Assembly (NCBI RefSeq): GCF_030812595.1
Contig: NZ_JAUSSZ010000015.1
Span: 1-64,000 of the forward strand
DNA: 64,000 nucleotides
Origin: Arthrobacter bambusae
GTDB taxonomy: Bacteria > Actinomycetota > Actinomycetes > Actinomycetales > Micrococcaceae
Reading direction: 5' to 3'
Shown here: positions 51,210 to 60,761 of the stretch, piece by piece
Numbering within the stretch: the stretch's first letter is position 1
Layout: each line of letters begins with the position of its first letter
Position numbers and translations under genes: made by a program
The notes under the pieces: model-generated
Databases searched by the model: none
What the model was told of the DNA's origin: nothing
Seen by the model: only the letters and a program-made list of their open reading frames with translations

Positions 51210-51236
51210 ATTTGATTCGCTCTCATCAGCTCCCAC

Positions 51237-51483
51237 AACCCACTTATAGAAGTTTTTAACAGCTTCTTCAGTGCATTTAATGCGTTCATCATGTTACCTT
51301 TCTATCAGCAATGAGGGCATTAAACGAGTTCTTTGGCCGCGCCACTTCAGCCGCAGGGCCGCAGGCATCCCTCCGGTAGAAGGCGCTTCGGTCTGCTTCC
51401 GATGGGGTTGCGGGCCGTTTCAGAGGACGCATGAACCGCAACGGATTCATGTCTAGGTGAACGAGGAAGGTGGGACCTCTGCG
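51237..51483. promoter_or_regulatory. Divergent control region before the conjugation operon
   Basis: Two GCATTAAA elements lie in opposite directions (51278-51285 on minus and 51317-51324 on plus). The first is part of the palindrome GCATTTAATGC (51275-51285). The region is A/T-rich from 51240 to 51330 and should hold the promoters of regulator 2 and the transfer operon. An earlier GTG at 51457 in the next frame was rejected as a start. Confidence 0.55.
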
Positions 51484-52656
51484 ATGACAGAACTGAATTT
51501 TCCGGGCGCCCGGCGCTCGGACTTGTATGTAGAAACGGAAGAACGGCCCGAAGCAGCGGCTGCGGCCACGGCATTCGAAGAGCTGGCGGATCCGTTCATG
51601 GAGCCGGCTGAACCTGGGACCGCCGCCCCGGTCCGGGGGACGGAGAAAAGCGGAAAGACCGCGTCGGCGACAACAGCAACGACACCACCCGCCGTCGTAG
51701 ACGCACACGCTGATGACGACCCCGAACCCATCGCACCTGCGAAGGAGGGTTTCGCGGGTTTCCTGAACCAATTCTTCGGCGGGGCGTTCAAACTCGCGCC
51801 ATCAGCGAAGGAATTGGAGGCCCGTACTGTGGCTGCGGCTCAGGGCCGTTTTGAAGACCTGATCCGGCAGTCCACGTGGACCCGCGCTGTCGGTGTCCTC
51901 GTGGCAAATAAGAAGGGCACGGCCGGAAAGACACCGCTCTCGATCCTTCTCGGCGGAGTCCTGGCCGCGATCCGTGGCGGATCGGTGGCGATCCTTGAAA
52001 CCTCCGATGACAAAGGCCAGTTGGCATACCGGGCTGAGGGGGATCCGCAGCTCGGGATGGGGGAACTGGTCGCCAATATCACCAATGTCCGCACCCAGTC
52101 CCAGCTTCGGGGATACACGGTGACGCAAACGAGTTTTGCCTCGGTCATCGGCTCCACCCCCAAGTGGCGTCCGCCACTGACCCGGGAGAACGTGCTCGAC
52201 GTGGCCTCGATCGTGGATGAGCACTTCACCATCCGCGTCATGGACACCGGCAACCAGTACAGCTCAGGGCCGTTCGGGGCGGCAGTGGACGTAGCTGACG
52301 TCCTCATCATCCCCACGATGCTTGCGCAGGACGCGGTATCTGAGGCCCTGGAGCTGCTGGAGTTCCTGGAACACCAGGGCGCCGAAGCTGCGCGGCTGGC
52401 ACGGACGGCAATTGTGGTGATGATGTCCGACGGGCGGCCCGAGTTCAAGCCGTCCAAGCTGAAGAAGCAGTTCATGGACAAGGGCATCGCGGAGGACCAC
52501 ATCTACTCGGTCCCGTATGACGCCCACGTGGCCGAGCGCGGGGCGCTGACCCTGGAAAAGCTCGCCCCGGCGACACGACAGGCCCTGACCGCGATTGCTG
52601 CTGGCGTGGTCGCCCAAACGAACCAGAACGTCTTTGAAAAGGATCAGAACCGATGA
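51484..52656 (+). CDS. MinD/ParA-like ATPase of the conjugation operon
   Basis: The 390-aa protein has a disordered Ala/Pro/Glu-rich N-terminal third, then a P-loop NKKGTAGKTPLSILLG (Lys149 in the GK-T loop), close to the deviant Walker A of MinD/ParA proteins. SVAILETSDDKGQLAYRAEG and TIRVMDTGNQYSSGPFG follow in the places of the switch strands. ATG 51484 has GGAAGGTGGG upstream. It heads the transfer operon; a role in placing or assembling the transfer machine is inferred. Confidence 0.75.
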   Translation: MTELNFPGARRSDLYVETEERPEAAAAATAFEELADPFMEPAEPGTAAPVRGTEKSGKTASATTATTPPAVVDAHADDDPEPIAPAKEGFAGFLNQFFGGAFKLAPSAKELEARTVAAAQGRFEDLIRQSTWTRAVGVLVANKKGTAGKTPLSILLGGVLAAIRGGSVAILETSDDKGQLAYRAEGDPQLGMGELVANITNVRTQSQLRGYTVTQTSFASVIGSTPKWRPPLTRENVLDVASIVDEHFTIRVMDTGNQYSSGPFGAAVDVADVLIIPTMLAQDAVSEALELLEFLEHQGAEAARLARTAIVVMMSDGRPEFKPSKLKKQFMDKGIAEDHIYSVPYDAHVAERGALTLEKLAPATRQALTAIAAGVVAQTNQNVFEKDQNR

Positions 52657-53012
52657 GCGTCATCCTCTCTACCGTTGCCGAACTGTCCACAAGCGTTGAC
52701 CCTGCCACCATCCTTCAGGCCGGCCCTGTGCCGATGATCGACAATCCCTTTCCCGGCATCCCGGACTTCACGTCCTTGGGCGGAAAGTTCACCGAATGGT
52801 GGCAGCGGCTCTTCGCCGTGGGGTGGGGCATTGCCCTCATCATCGCCGGCGCTTATCTGATCGTTGGCTTGGTCGCCATGGCCAAAGCGGATTCGAACAA
52901 CCCCCACGCACACGCCGAGGGTAAGAAGAAGGCCATGGGGGCCGGTATTGGCCTGTCGTGCTTGGCGGGATTCGCTGTCATCGTAGGGGCCATCCTCGCG
53001 GTGGCGGGCTGA
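52653..53012 (+). CDS. VirB2/TrbC-like pilin candidate with two membrane helices
   Basis: The 119-aa protein overlaps the ATPase stop by 4 nt. It has hydrophobic segments at about residues 52-76 (FAVGWGIALIIAGAYLIVGL) and 95-118 (GIGLSCLAGFAVIVGAILAVAG), with a basic loop between. Size and topology fit VirB2-type subunits, which form the surface appendage in conjugation. The sequence itself is not diagnostic. Confidence 0.6.
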   Translation: MSVILSTVAELSTSVDPATILQAGPVPMIDNPFPGIPDFTSLGGKFTEWWQRLFAVGWGIALIIAGAYLIVGLVAMAKADSNNPHAHAEGKKKAMGAGIGLSCLAGFAVIVGAILAVAG

Positions 53013-53680
53013 TGGTTCGCCGAAGCTCAACTGCCGATGCCCGGCGCGGATTCCCGCGCTGGGCATGGTTCGTTATCGGAAGCGCGGTGGTCATTGCCTT
53101 GGTGGCCGGGGTAAGCGCCTGGTACCAGGCCGGCCCTCGGGCGGCCGGTCCGACTGCCGCCGCGCCTGTCACCACGCACGCGGCCGCGCTGCCTAACGGT
53201 TGCCTCGCGGGCGCGTCCAACGAGGCGGCTGGGCTTTTGAAGGCCCAGAAGGAAGCCCCGCACAGCGAAGCCGGGGCGGTTGGTCTTGCCGCTGCCGTCC
53301 TGCGTTGGATCGCGCAGTACCCCCGGCCCACTGCCGGGGACGGAGCCACCGTTTCCACGGCCATCCTGGCTGAGGGAGCGACGGGGACCGTCGCCAGCTT
53401 GGCATCAAACCTGGCTGCAGCCAAGCCGCTGCCCGGGGTAACGTCCGGGTCCCTGAACTTTGCTGACGGCCGCTATGTGGTCGAGGAGGCAACCCCCGAC
53501 ATGGTGCGGGTTACCGTTGGCGGGGCCGAGGTCCGCAACGGCAAACCCACGGATCAGAAAATCGCTTCCACCATCACGCTTGTATGGGAAGACGGGGCCT
53601 GGAAAGTCCGCAGCGACGGCAACGACCGGGCCCTCGACGACCTCTTCGCCACTGGTTCCGCATTCGCCGGGGGGTGCTGA
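53012..53680 (+). CDS. Single-pass VirB8-like conjugation protein
   Basis: The 222-aa protein has a basic N-terminus, one membrane helix (about residues 17-38, FVIGSAVVIALVAGVSAW) and a secreted C-terminal domain ending ITLVWEDGAWKVRSDGNDRA, a pattern seen in NTF2/VirB8-like folds. The start overlaps the previous stop (TGATG). VirB8 links membrane parts of the secretion channel. Confidence 0.6.
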   Translation: MVRRSSTADARRGFPRWAWFVIGSAVVIALVAGVSAWYQAGPRAAGPTAAAPVTTHAAALPNGCLAGASNEAAGLLKAQKEAPHSEAGAVGLAAAVLRWIAQYPRPTAGDGATVSTAILAEGATGTVASLASNLAAAKPLPGVTSGSLNFADGRYVVEEATPDMVRVTVGGAEVRNGKPTDQKIASTITLVWEDGAWKVRSDGNDRALDDLFATGSAFAGGC

Positions 53681-53683
53681 TTC

Positions 53684-55162
53684 ATGTTCATGCTGATCCC
53701 AATGGAAGACAAGCCGGGCCCCGGCGGGCTTGTAGGCGGCCTGATCGACGCCGCCGTTGGAGCTGTCAAAGCTACAAAGCCTACTGCGGATGCCATTAGC
53801 GGTGCGGTGAACTTCGCTGCTGATCCGCTGGGGGCGATCTTCACCGCAACTCGTGCGGGCGCCCAGGGGCTGGCGAAAGACCTGCTACCGGCCCTCGCTC
53901 ACGCAACGGAACCGGATCTGACTGCCGACTGGTTTATCAAGGCATACGCGATCAGCTTCGCCTTATCGATTGTGGTCTGGGGCTTCCTGTTGCTCTTCCA
54001 ATTCGTGGCCGTCGCCCGGGGCACCCTGGCCGGCCAGGAGTTTGCGGAGGTCCTGACGACGAAGACCGCGCTGTTCTTCGGGGGCGCCCTCTTCGGACCC
54101 CTCATCGGCGTCATGACGGTCAAGACACTAGGTTCGCTGTCGGACAGTCTCATCTCCTGGGGGATCATCTCGTCTTCCGACCGGATGCTCCAAACCATGG
54201 ATTCGATGCTCAAAACCGACGCGGCCGCTGTGCCGGGTGGCGTCATCGTGGGAATCCTGCTGATGGTGTGCATGATCATCGGCTTGTTCGTCGTAGTGAT
54301 CATGCTCGCCGTGATGCTGGTGACCTTGTACTTCTCCGGCGTCATGGCACCGCTGGGGATGGTCTGGTTCACCTCGTCCAAACATGGCTCCTTCGGCCGG
54401 AAGATCCCGCTTCTGTGGTTCGGCATCCTCGCTTGCCACCCGCTGCTGTTCTTCATGCTCGGGATCGCCTACAACATGATCGCCGCGTCCGCGTCCTGGA
54501 TGAAGTGGAGCGATGGCCTGGGCACCCTGATGAACATCATCGCGTCCTTTATCGCGCTGATGATTGCAGGGCTGGCCCCGATGATCCTGATGAAGTTCGC
54601 GCCGGTCATCCCGTCGGGGGCCGGAGGTCAGAATGGCCCCTCCCTGACCCCTCCCCAGAAGGAGTACGGGCCCCAGAGCATGCGGGACGTGAAGGACTTG
54701 AACCGCGGCGGCTCCAGCGGCTCAACCGGGGTTGATTCGACACCGGGCGACCAGGGCTCATCGCAGGACCAAGCGGCTGCTCCGGAGGAGGGATCCCTTG
54801 TCCGCAAGCTCCGTGAGCTGAACAGCGGTTCGCACGCCGATGCAGGCTCCACGCCGGGCGGTGCAGCCGGAACTCCTGCAGGGGCCAGCACTGCTGCACC
54901 CAAGCCCGGCGCTGGGGTTAGCGCACCCGCGTCCGCCGGCACGGCCACGGGTGGATCTGGTGGCATGGCTGCCGCTGGTGCCGCTGAATCCGCAACCGGA
55001 GCCGGCGCGGCAATTGGCGTTCCCACACTGCTGGCCGCTGGTGCAGTGGCGGCAGCCGAGAAGGCCAAAGACCTGGGCGAAAGCGCAGCACGGCTCGGCG
55101 CTGCTGGTGGAGAGTACGCCGCCGGCGGCATGGACGACGAAACCGAACGGTACGGGGGATAA
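53684..55162 (+). CDS. VirB6/TrbL-like polytopic membrane protein
   Basis: The 492-aa protein has five or six membrane helices between about residues 85 and 310 (for example SFALSIVVWGFLLLFQFVAV and GGVIVGILLMVCMIIGLFVV). The last 180 residues are Gly/Ala/Ser/Pro-rich and probably disordered. It starts 3 bp after the VirB8-like gene. VirB6 forms the inner-membrane channel. Confidence 0.75.
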   Translation: MFMLIPMEDKPGPGGLVGGLIDAAVGAVKATKPTADAISGAVNFAADPLGAIFTATRAGAQGLAKDLLPALAHATEPDLTADWFIKAYAISFALSIVVWGFLLLFQFVAVARGTLAGQEFAEVLTTKTALFFGGALFGPLIGVMTVKTLGSLSDSLISWGIISSSDRMLQTMDSMLKTDAAAVPGGVIVGILLMVCMIIGLFVVVIMLAVMLVTLYFSGVMAPLGMVWFTSSKHGSFGRKIPLLWFGILACHPLLFFMLGIAYNMIAASASWMKWSDGLGTLMNIIASFIALMIAGLAPMILMKFAPVIPSGAGGQNGPSLTPPQKEYGPQSMRDVKDLNRGGSSGSTGVDSTPGDQGSSQDQAAAPEEGSLVRKLRELNSGSHADAGSTPGGAAGTPAGASTAAPKPGAGVSAPASAGTATGGSGGMAAAGAAESATGAGAAIGVPTLLAAGAVAAAEKAKDLGESAARLGAAGGEYAAGGMDDETERYGG

Positions 55163-55165
55163 CCG

Positions 55166-56785
55166 ATGGCGACACGATTCATTGGAGGGGAATCCGGGCA
55201 CCGGAGCTTCTTTGGCGGGATCAAGTCAAAGAGCCAGCTGGTCGGCCTGGCCGGGTGTGTATTCATCGGCTTCTTCGGCATGATGTTCACCGGCTGGCCG
55301 GGCCTCCTGGTCGGTGTGCTGTCCGGCTTGATCGTCTACCTCATGACGGCCGCAACGCACCGCGGCTCCTACTGGGACCGGCGCAAAAGACGACTGCGCT
55401 GGAAAGAACGCCAGAAGACCGGCACAGACCGGTTCATCCCATACAGCGCAGCGGCCTGGGAAGAAGCCAGCGCTCTGGCCAATATGGTCAAGAGTAAGGA
55501 AGAGAAGGCCAGGATCATGGGCGCCGTCCGGTCCCGCCCGGATGGAGCCGACGGTATGGGCTGGCTTGACTCCCGGACCGGGAAGCCCGGTATCGCCTGG
55601 CACGCCCCGGCGGGGGAGGAGCCTTACCTTTCGGTCGCCTTCGAAGTCTCCGGGCAGCTGCGCGGAGCAGAGTCACCGCGCAAGCAGGAGCAGGCCCAAG
55701 CAGGGTTCGGTTCCCTGCTGGCGGGCTTTGCCCCGTCCTCGAAACTCATCAGCGGAATCCAGTCCATCACCCGGGTACTTCCGCCCGATCTGGCTCTGAA
55801 TGAAGCCTGGGTTGAGGATCATCTGGCCGCAGATGCCCACCCTAAAGCTGTCCGCTCCTACCAGGAGGTACTGGAGCGGACCGGCCGGGACACTTTCGTC
55901 CAGCGCCACCTGATCGTCGGCCGCTGGCCATTGACACCGGACTTCTACGCCACCGCTGCCCGGTACGGCGCGGGACGCGACGGGTGGCGCCTGTTGATGG
56001 CCGCCGAAATCTCCTCGCTGGCCCGTTCCCTGCGTGCCGCGAAGCTGGGACGGGTACGGCCCCTGACCGCACGCGCGGTAGTGGCCATGATGCTGCACCA
56101 GCAGAATCCGTCGCGGCCGCCGTTGATGGTTTCCGGCGTCAAGGCCGACCAAATGGGCCTCCCCTCACAGGATCAGTGGAACTCCACCTGGGTAAAGGGA
56201 ACCGATCCGATCAGCGGCGAAGAGGTCCTGTGGGGGCACCGGACGGCAATGATCAGCGCCGAGAACATGGAAACCGGTGAGCGCACCCCGTACTGGCTGT
56301 TGTCTTTGCTCCACAACGCCGGCTCCGGAGCCCGGACGCTGAGCTTCCAACTGGAGACCGTCCCGGCAGACCAGGCACGCCTGTTGGCCTCCCGGGACGT
56401 CGTGCGCGACATGGCCGCAGTAATCGCAAAGCAGAAAAAGGGCCAGCTGGTCGATCCCACAACGGACGTGAACCTGACATCGGCCAGGGCGCGCGGAAAC
56501 GACCTGCTGCCCGGCACCGGGCACCACGGCGTGAACTGGGTGGGCTTCATTACGATTTCCGCCCGGACGCAGGCAGACCTGACCGAGGCCGCACGCCGGC
56601 TGGAGGAAACAGCCGGAACCTCAGCGGGCATCCAAAAACTCGAATGGCTGGACACCTACCAATCAGCGGCCGCCGGCACGACGTGGCCCATCTACCGGGG
56701 CACCCGCCCAGCAGCCCCGACGCTTGGAGCCAGGATGATGAACCAGCTTGCAGGACGTGGCGAGAAGGAAGAGAAGGTGGCCTGA
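55166..56785 (+). CDS. PrgI/VirB4 N-terminal-like protein (SCO6880 type)
   Basis: The 539-aa protein begins with a PrgI-like double membrane helix (about residues 25-62) and continues with a VirB4 N-terminal-type domain (about 100-520) without a P-loop. The next gene carries the ATPase domain, so VirB4 is split into two proteins. This arrangement is known from actinobacterial SCO6880-type systems. It starts 3 bp after the VirB6-like gene and its stop overlaps the next start. Confidence 0.75.
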   Translation: MATRFIGGESGHRSFFGGIKSKSQLVGLAGCVFIGFFGMMFTGWPGLLVGVLSGLIVYLMTAATHRGSYWDRRKRRLRWKERQKTGTDRFIPYSAAAWEEASALANMVKSKEEKARIMGAVRSRPDGADGMGWLDSRTGKPGIAWHAPAGEEPYLSVAFEVSGQLRGAESPRKQEQAQAGFGSLLAGFAPSSKLISGIQSITRVLPPDLALNEAWVEDHLAADAHPKAVRSYQEVLERTGRDTFVQRHLIVGRWPLTPDFYATAARYGAGRDGWRLLMAAEISSLARSLRAAKLGRVRPLTARAVVAMMLHQQNPSRPPLMVSGVKADQMGLPSQDQWNSTWVKGTDPISGEEVLWGHRTAMISAENMETGERTPYWLLSLLHNAGSGARTLSFQLETVPADQARLLASRDVVRDMAAVIAKQKKGQLVDPTTDVNLTSARARGNDLLPGTGHHGVNWVGFITISARTQADLTEAARRLEETAGTSAGIQKLEWLDTYQSAAAGTTWPIYRGTRPAAPTLGARMMNQLAGRGEKEEKVA

Positions 56786-58356
56786 TGGGCGCTGTCGAAG
56801 AACTCAGCAAGGAAGCCATTACGGAACCGCGCGAACAGGGATTTCCGCTCATTCCCGAAGCGGAGCAGGCAGTGAGCATCGACGAACCTTCGGCCAAGGG
56901 TTCATGGATCCGGCGCGTCCCTGTGCTTCGGATGTTCGCGGCACCGGAAATCGAACAGGCTCAGGTTGAGGAGTCGGGGGAGTGGCCTCCGTACGCGGAG
57001 CAGGGAACCCGGTTGAGGGTCAACGAGCGGAGGGCAAAGAACGGCTTTTACGCCCCGTCCTTTCAGGGCGCACCGACGACCACGCGGCAGGCCGAAATTC
57101 TGAACACAGCCTTGATCGCAGCACCTACCGGCGTCGAAGGCGTCGCTGCAGGCCGGGACGTCTTGTCGCAGACAGCCATCAGCAAAGACCCGTTCACGGA
57201 CTACAACTCAACCCCACGCCGAATCACCTCTACCAACGTGCTCGTCGTCGGTGATGTGGGGGCCGGCAAGTCCGCCTACACCAAAACCGTGTACGTGATC
57301 CGGCCCCTGATCCTCCGGCACCGCCGGGCGGTCGTCTTCGACAAGAAGAACGAGAAGGGCGAGGGCGAATACTCACCGATCGTCCGGGAGTTCAACGGCG
57401 ATCACATCAAGTTCGCCATGGATGGATCCGGCGTCATCTTCAACATCATGGACCCCGCTATTTCCGGGGTGAACGACGACGGCCTGAACAACCAGCTCGT
57501 CTACCTGAACACGATTCCGGCGCTGATTCGGGAAGGAAACGGCCCGGACGAATGGGAACGCAAAGCGCTGCGCCTGGCCTACCGCTCCATGATGAGGAAC
57601 TTCGAAGGCGGCCGAACCCCAACAACGGCGGACCTGCACGACCTGCTGGGCGTCATCGACCGCAACGACTCCACTTTGGCTGACATGAGCCTGGCGACCT
57701 TGGAGCGGTTGCACGAGAGCGGCATCTCGATGCGGTTCTGCTTCAACGAGTTGCTGGAAACATATGGCTCGATTTTTGACGGTGAGACGTCCAGGAATGT
57801 GCGGCTGAACAAGAACCTGACCTCATTCGATATCTCCCAGCTGCCGGACACCGGCCCGGCCATACCCATGGTGATGGGGCTGGCGAACCTGTGGCTCCTG
57901 GGCACGGTCCGCCGGCCTGAGTACCGGGGTATCCGGACCAACGTGATCAACGAGGAGGCAGGCCACATCCTGGGAGGCCCGCTGGCCCTCCAGCAGCGGT
58001 CCAACATCAAGCTTTCCCGAGGCTTGGGCCTGTCGAATATCTACAACATCCACAAGGGAGCCACTGACGTTCCGGCGGGATCCCCGGGCATGGCAGTGAT
58101 CGAGGAAGCGCAGACGGTGCATATCTTCCGCCAGGACAAGCCCGAGGCCGCCCAGTGGTGCGTCCGGACATTTGGCCTGAACCCGGAATCCGCGAACGAC
58201 ATCATGGTTCTCCGGAACGGCCACCACCTGCTCAAATCCGGCGCGGACGCACCCGAAGTGGAGATTGAGCACGTTCGTTCTGCCTGGGAAGTGGAAATGA
58301 CCGACACCGATTCGGCGCTGCGCGAGACCGACTCCGCCTACGCGGAAGTGGCCTAA
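56785..58356 (+). CDS. VirB4-type ATPase (C-terminal half of a split VirB4)
   Basis: The 523-aa protein has Walker A GDVGAGKSAYTK (about residues 156-167), VVFDKKNEKGEGE (about 184-196, the strand-and-linker of VirB4) and the Walker B place TNVINEEAGHIL, where Asn-Glu-Glu stands instead of Asp-Glu. The motif RSNIKLSRGLGLSNIYNIHK near the end is family-like. The real start is ATG 56785; the longer frame upstream is the end of the previous gene. It powers assembly and transfer. Confidence 0.85.
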   Translation: MGAVEELSKEAITEPREQGFPLIPEAEQAVSIDEPSAKGSWIRRVPVLRMFAAPEIEQAQVEESGEWPPYAEQGTRLRVNERRAKNGFYAPSFQGAPTTTRQAEILNTALIAAPTGVEGVAAGRDVLSQTAISKDPFTDYNSTPRRITSTNVLVVGDVGAGKSAYTKTVYVIRPLILRHRRAVVFDKKNEKGEGEYSPIVREFNGDHIKFAMDGSGVIFNIMDPAISGVNDDGLNNQLVYLNTIPALIREGNGPDEWERKALRLAYRSMMRNFEGGRTPTTADLHDLLGVIDRNDSTLADMSLATLERLHESGISMRFCFNELLETYGSIFDGETSRNVRLNKNLTSFDISQLPDTGPAIPMVMGLANLWLLGTVRRPEYRGIRTNVINEEAGHILGGPLALQQRSNIKLSRGLGLSNIYNIHKGATDVPAGSPGMAVIEEAQTVHIFRQDKPEAAQWCVRTFGLNPESANDIMVLRNGHHLLKSGADAPEVEIEHVRSAWEVEMTDTDSALRETDSAYAEVA

Positions 58357-58368
58357 AGGGGGAAGACC

Positions 58369-60192
58369 ATGAGTGAAAACGTCACCGTAGAGAAGCACAA
58401 CCCGTCCGGTTCAACGGTCAAGAAGACCGAGCGTGAACTCATCGTCCTGGCCATCCTTTCCGGCGCCCTGTGGCATGTGGCCCTGGTTTGGACGACGGGC
58501 CTAGCGTTCTCGAACTGGCCTGCAACCTGGAAAGCACTGATTGGATCGCTGATCGGTTTGGTGGCACCGGAAAAGGCGACGTCACCGGTGGCAGTGAACG
58601 GTCACCCCTCCAACGAGTGGGGCTGGCCGCTCACCGTCTGGATCCTCCTCGTGGTTCTCCTGATCGCGGCCTACATCGGGGCGCTGTTCGGGCTCAAAGC
58701 GCTCCGTGCCCGGCGCCGCAAGACCAAGACCGGAGAGAAGGGCATGAGCACAGCCAAGAGCTTGAAGACGAGGATTGAGGGCGTCGACGGTTCCTCGCTG
58801 GCACCGGCTGTGTACGTCCTCGACGGCAAGGAAATCGCCATTCGCACGGAAGATACCGCCTGCACAGTTGCCCCGCCCAAGTGGGGAAAAACCACCTACA
58901 TGGTCGCGGGCATGGTGGCCGACGCCGCCGGGGCAGTGATCACCACCAGCACCCGCCCGGACGTGCTGCGCCTGACGGCAGGTGTACGGAAAGACCTGGG
59001 CAAGGTCTACGTCGCCGACTTCGACGGACTCAGCCAGTACCCCGACAAGCTCCGGTGGAACATGGTGGCCGGCTGCGATGACCCGCAGATCGCCTCCGAA
59101 CGGGCCTCGGCCATGGTTAACGCCATGCCCCGGACCGGTGCACCGTCCTCGGCAGACCGATACTTCGACTCCGGCTGCGTCATGATCCTCGAAGCACTGC
59201 TGCACGCCGCCGCCCTGAAAGAAGGCGGCTCGATGCGGGATGTGCTGCGCTGGTCCCAGAACTTCACCGAGCACGAACCGGCAAACATCCTCCGTGCGAA
59301 GTCCCCGACCGTGAAGACCTGGGCAGGAAACCTCGACGAGTGGTGCCGGCAAAACAACCCGGACACCATCGGCAACACCAAGACCACCTTGGGCAAGATC
59401 ACCGGGCCGATGAAGAACGAGAACGTTCTGTCAATGCTGTGCCCCACGACGGATGATCCCGGCATCGACGTCAACACCTTCACCGAGGCGGCGAACACGC
59501 TGTACTGCCTGACCCGCGTGTCCATGAACGCCTCGACGGCCCCGATTGTCACCGCCCTGGTCGAATCGCTCGTCCAGGCGGCAATCCGTACATCGGGTGC
59601 CATGGCGTCCGGGAAGCTGGACGTGCCGCTGTCCGTCATCCTGGATGAAGCGGCAAACACCTGCGCCCTGCCGTCGCTGCCGTCATTGATGTCCGAAGGT
59701 GGCGGCAACGGCATCCACACATCCGTGTTCGTCCAGACCTACTCCCAGCTGGTGAACCGCTGGGGCGAGGAAGGTGCGGAAACGATCTTCGATTCCGCAG
59801 CAGCCAAGACAGTTTTCGGCGGCATCTCCGACGTGAAGTTCCTGACCAAGATTTCCGATCTGATCGGCAAGCACTGGGTGGAGCACACGTCGACCTCGTC
59901 ATCGACCGGCAAGGACGGTGTGCCGTCCGTCAACATTTCCAAGTCCAAGCAGCTCGATCAGAAAATGCGCGTCGATGAAATCCGCAAGCTGCCCCAGGGC
60001 AAGGTCTTGCTGATGTACCGCGAGATTGAAGCCGTCGTCAACGTCGTGCCGTGGTGGGAACGGCCCGACAGCGCGAAGTTCAAGGACTCCCGCGTATGGT
60101 GCCTGAACAAAGAAGGCATCACGGCCGAGACGGCGGCGAAGGTGGCGGCGGCTGAGACCGCTGCAGAAGCGAACCTGGCGGCCGCATCGTGA
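58369..60192 (+). CDS. VirD4/TraD-type coupling protein
   Basis: The 607-aa protein has two N-terminal membrane helices (about residues 25-50 and 85-108), a P-loop APPKWGKTTYM (about 168-178), Walker B SVILDEAANTC (about 421-431) and HTSVFVQTYSQLVNRWG (about 446-462). The coupling protein brings the relaxase-DNA complex to the channel. The P-loop lacks the usual first Gly. It lies 12 bp after the VirB4 gene. Confidence 0.88.
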   Translation: MSENVTVEKHNPSGSTVKKTERELIVLAILSGALWHVALVWTTGLAFSNWPATWKALIGSLIGLVAPEKATSPVAVNGHPSNEWGWPLTVWILLVVLLIAAYIGALFGLKALRARRRKTKTGEKGMSTAKSLKTRIEGVDGSSLAPAVYVLDGKEIAIRTEDTACTVAPPKWGKTTYMVAGMVADAAGAVITTSTRPDVLRLTAGVRKDLGKVYVADFDGLSQYPDKLRWNMVAGCDDPQIASERASAMVNAMPRTGAPSSADRYFDSGCVMILEALLHAAALKEGGSMRDVLRWSQNFTEHEPANILRAKSPTVKTWAGNLDEWCRQNNPDTIGNTKTTLGKITGPMKNENVLSMLCPTTDDPGIDVNTFTEAANTLYCLTRVSMNASTAPIVTALVESLVQAAIRTSGAMASGKLDVPLSVILDEAANTCALPSLPSLMSEGGGNGIHTSVFVQTYSQLVNRWGEEGAETIFDSAAAKTVFGGISDVKFLTKISDLIGKHWVEHTSTSSSTGKDGVPSVNISKSKQLDQKMRVDEIRKLPQGKVLLMYREIEAVVNVVPWWERPDSAKFKDSRVWCLNKEGITAETAAKVAAAETAAEANLAAAS

Positions 60193-60761
60193 GCGACGAC
60201 CAGGCACATGACGCCCCGGGCATTGAGGTAATCCCGGATCTGCTGGACAGGCTGGACAACGTAGAGGAACTGGCCGCCCAGCTCTTCGAGGAACTGAGCA
60301 GCTACCCCGCTGGCGGGCCTTGGTTCTGGGAGGAACTTAAGCCCGAACAGCGTAAGGAGCTATGGGCCGAGCTGGACGCATTTGTCGTCTGGTTGCAGAA
60401 CAGGATTCTGCGGCACTCATCCAACTCCGCGGGCTGGATCCCCGGATGCTGGTACCGCCACCCTGACGCCGTGGAAATGTTGACGGCGCTGATGGTGGCA
60501 CACAAGGCCGCCTACCGGGCCAAATCCAAGAAGCCCTCATTCGAGCTCACGGAGTGGTTCAGCCGGGCGCTGTGGCCGACGATGGACACCTTCTCCCAGC
60601 GCAGCACTTTCAAGAACTGCCTGGAGAATCTTTCGCATTACGACGCCACCGGTTCCGGGTTGGAGCTCAAGGCTGAGACCACGGAGTTCGCAGCATTTGT
60701 TGCCGGGGAGACCGCCACAGCGGGCTCCGAAGGCGACGGGCCGGTTTCAGCCGATGCGTAA
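60189..60761 (+). CDS. DUF4913-like conjugation-associated protein
   Basis: The 190-aa protein starts at GTG 60189, overlapping the coupling-protein stop by 4 nt. PGCWYRHPDAVEMLTALMVAHKA (key part CWYRHPDAVEMLTAL, about residues 85-99) is the DUF4913 pattern common in actinobacterial transfer operons. The N-terminus is acidic. No enzymatic motif is seen; a cytoplasmic helper role is inferred. Confidence 0.7.
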   Translation: MSDDQAHDAPGIEVIPDLLDRLDNVEELAAQLFEELSSYPAGGPWFWEELKPEQRKELWAELDAFVVWLQNRILRHSSNSAGWIPGCWYRHPDAVEMLTALMVAHKAAYRAKSKKPSFELTEWFSRALWPTMDTFSQRSTFKNCLENLSHYDATGSGLELKAETTEFAAFVAGETATAGSEGDGPVSADA

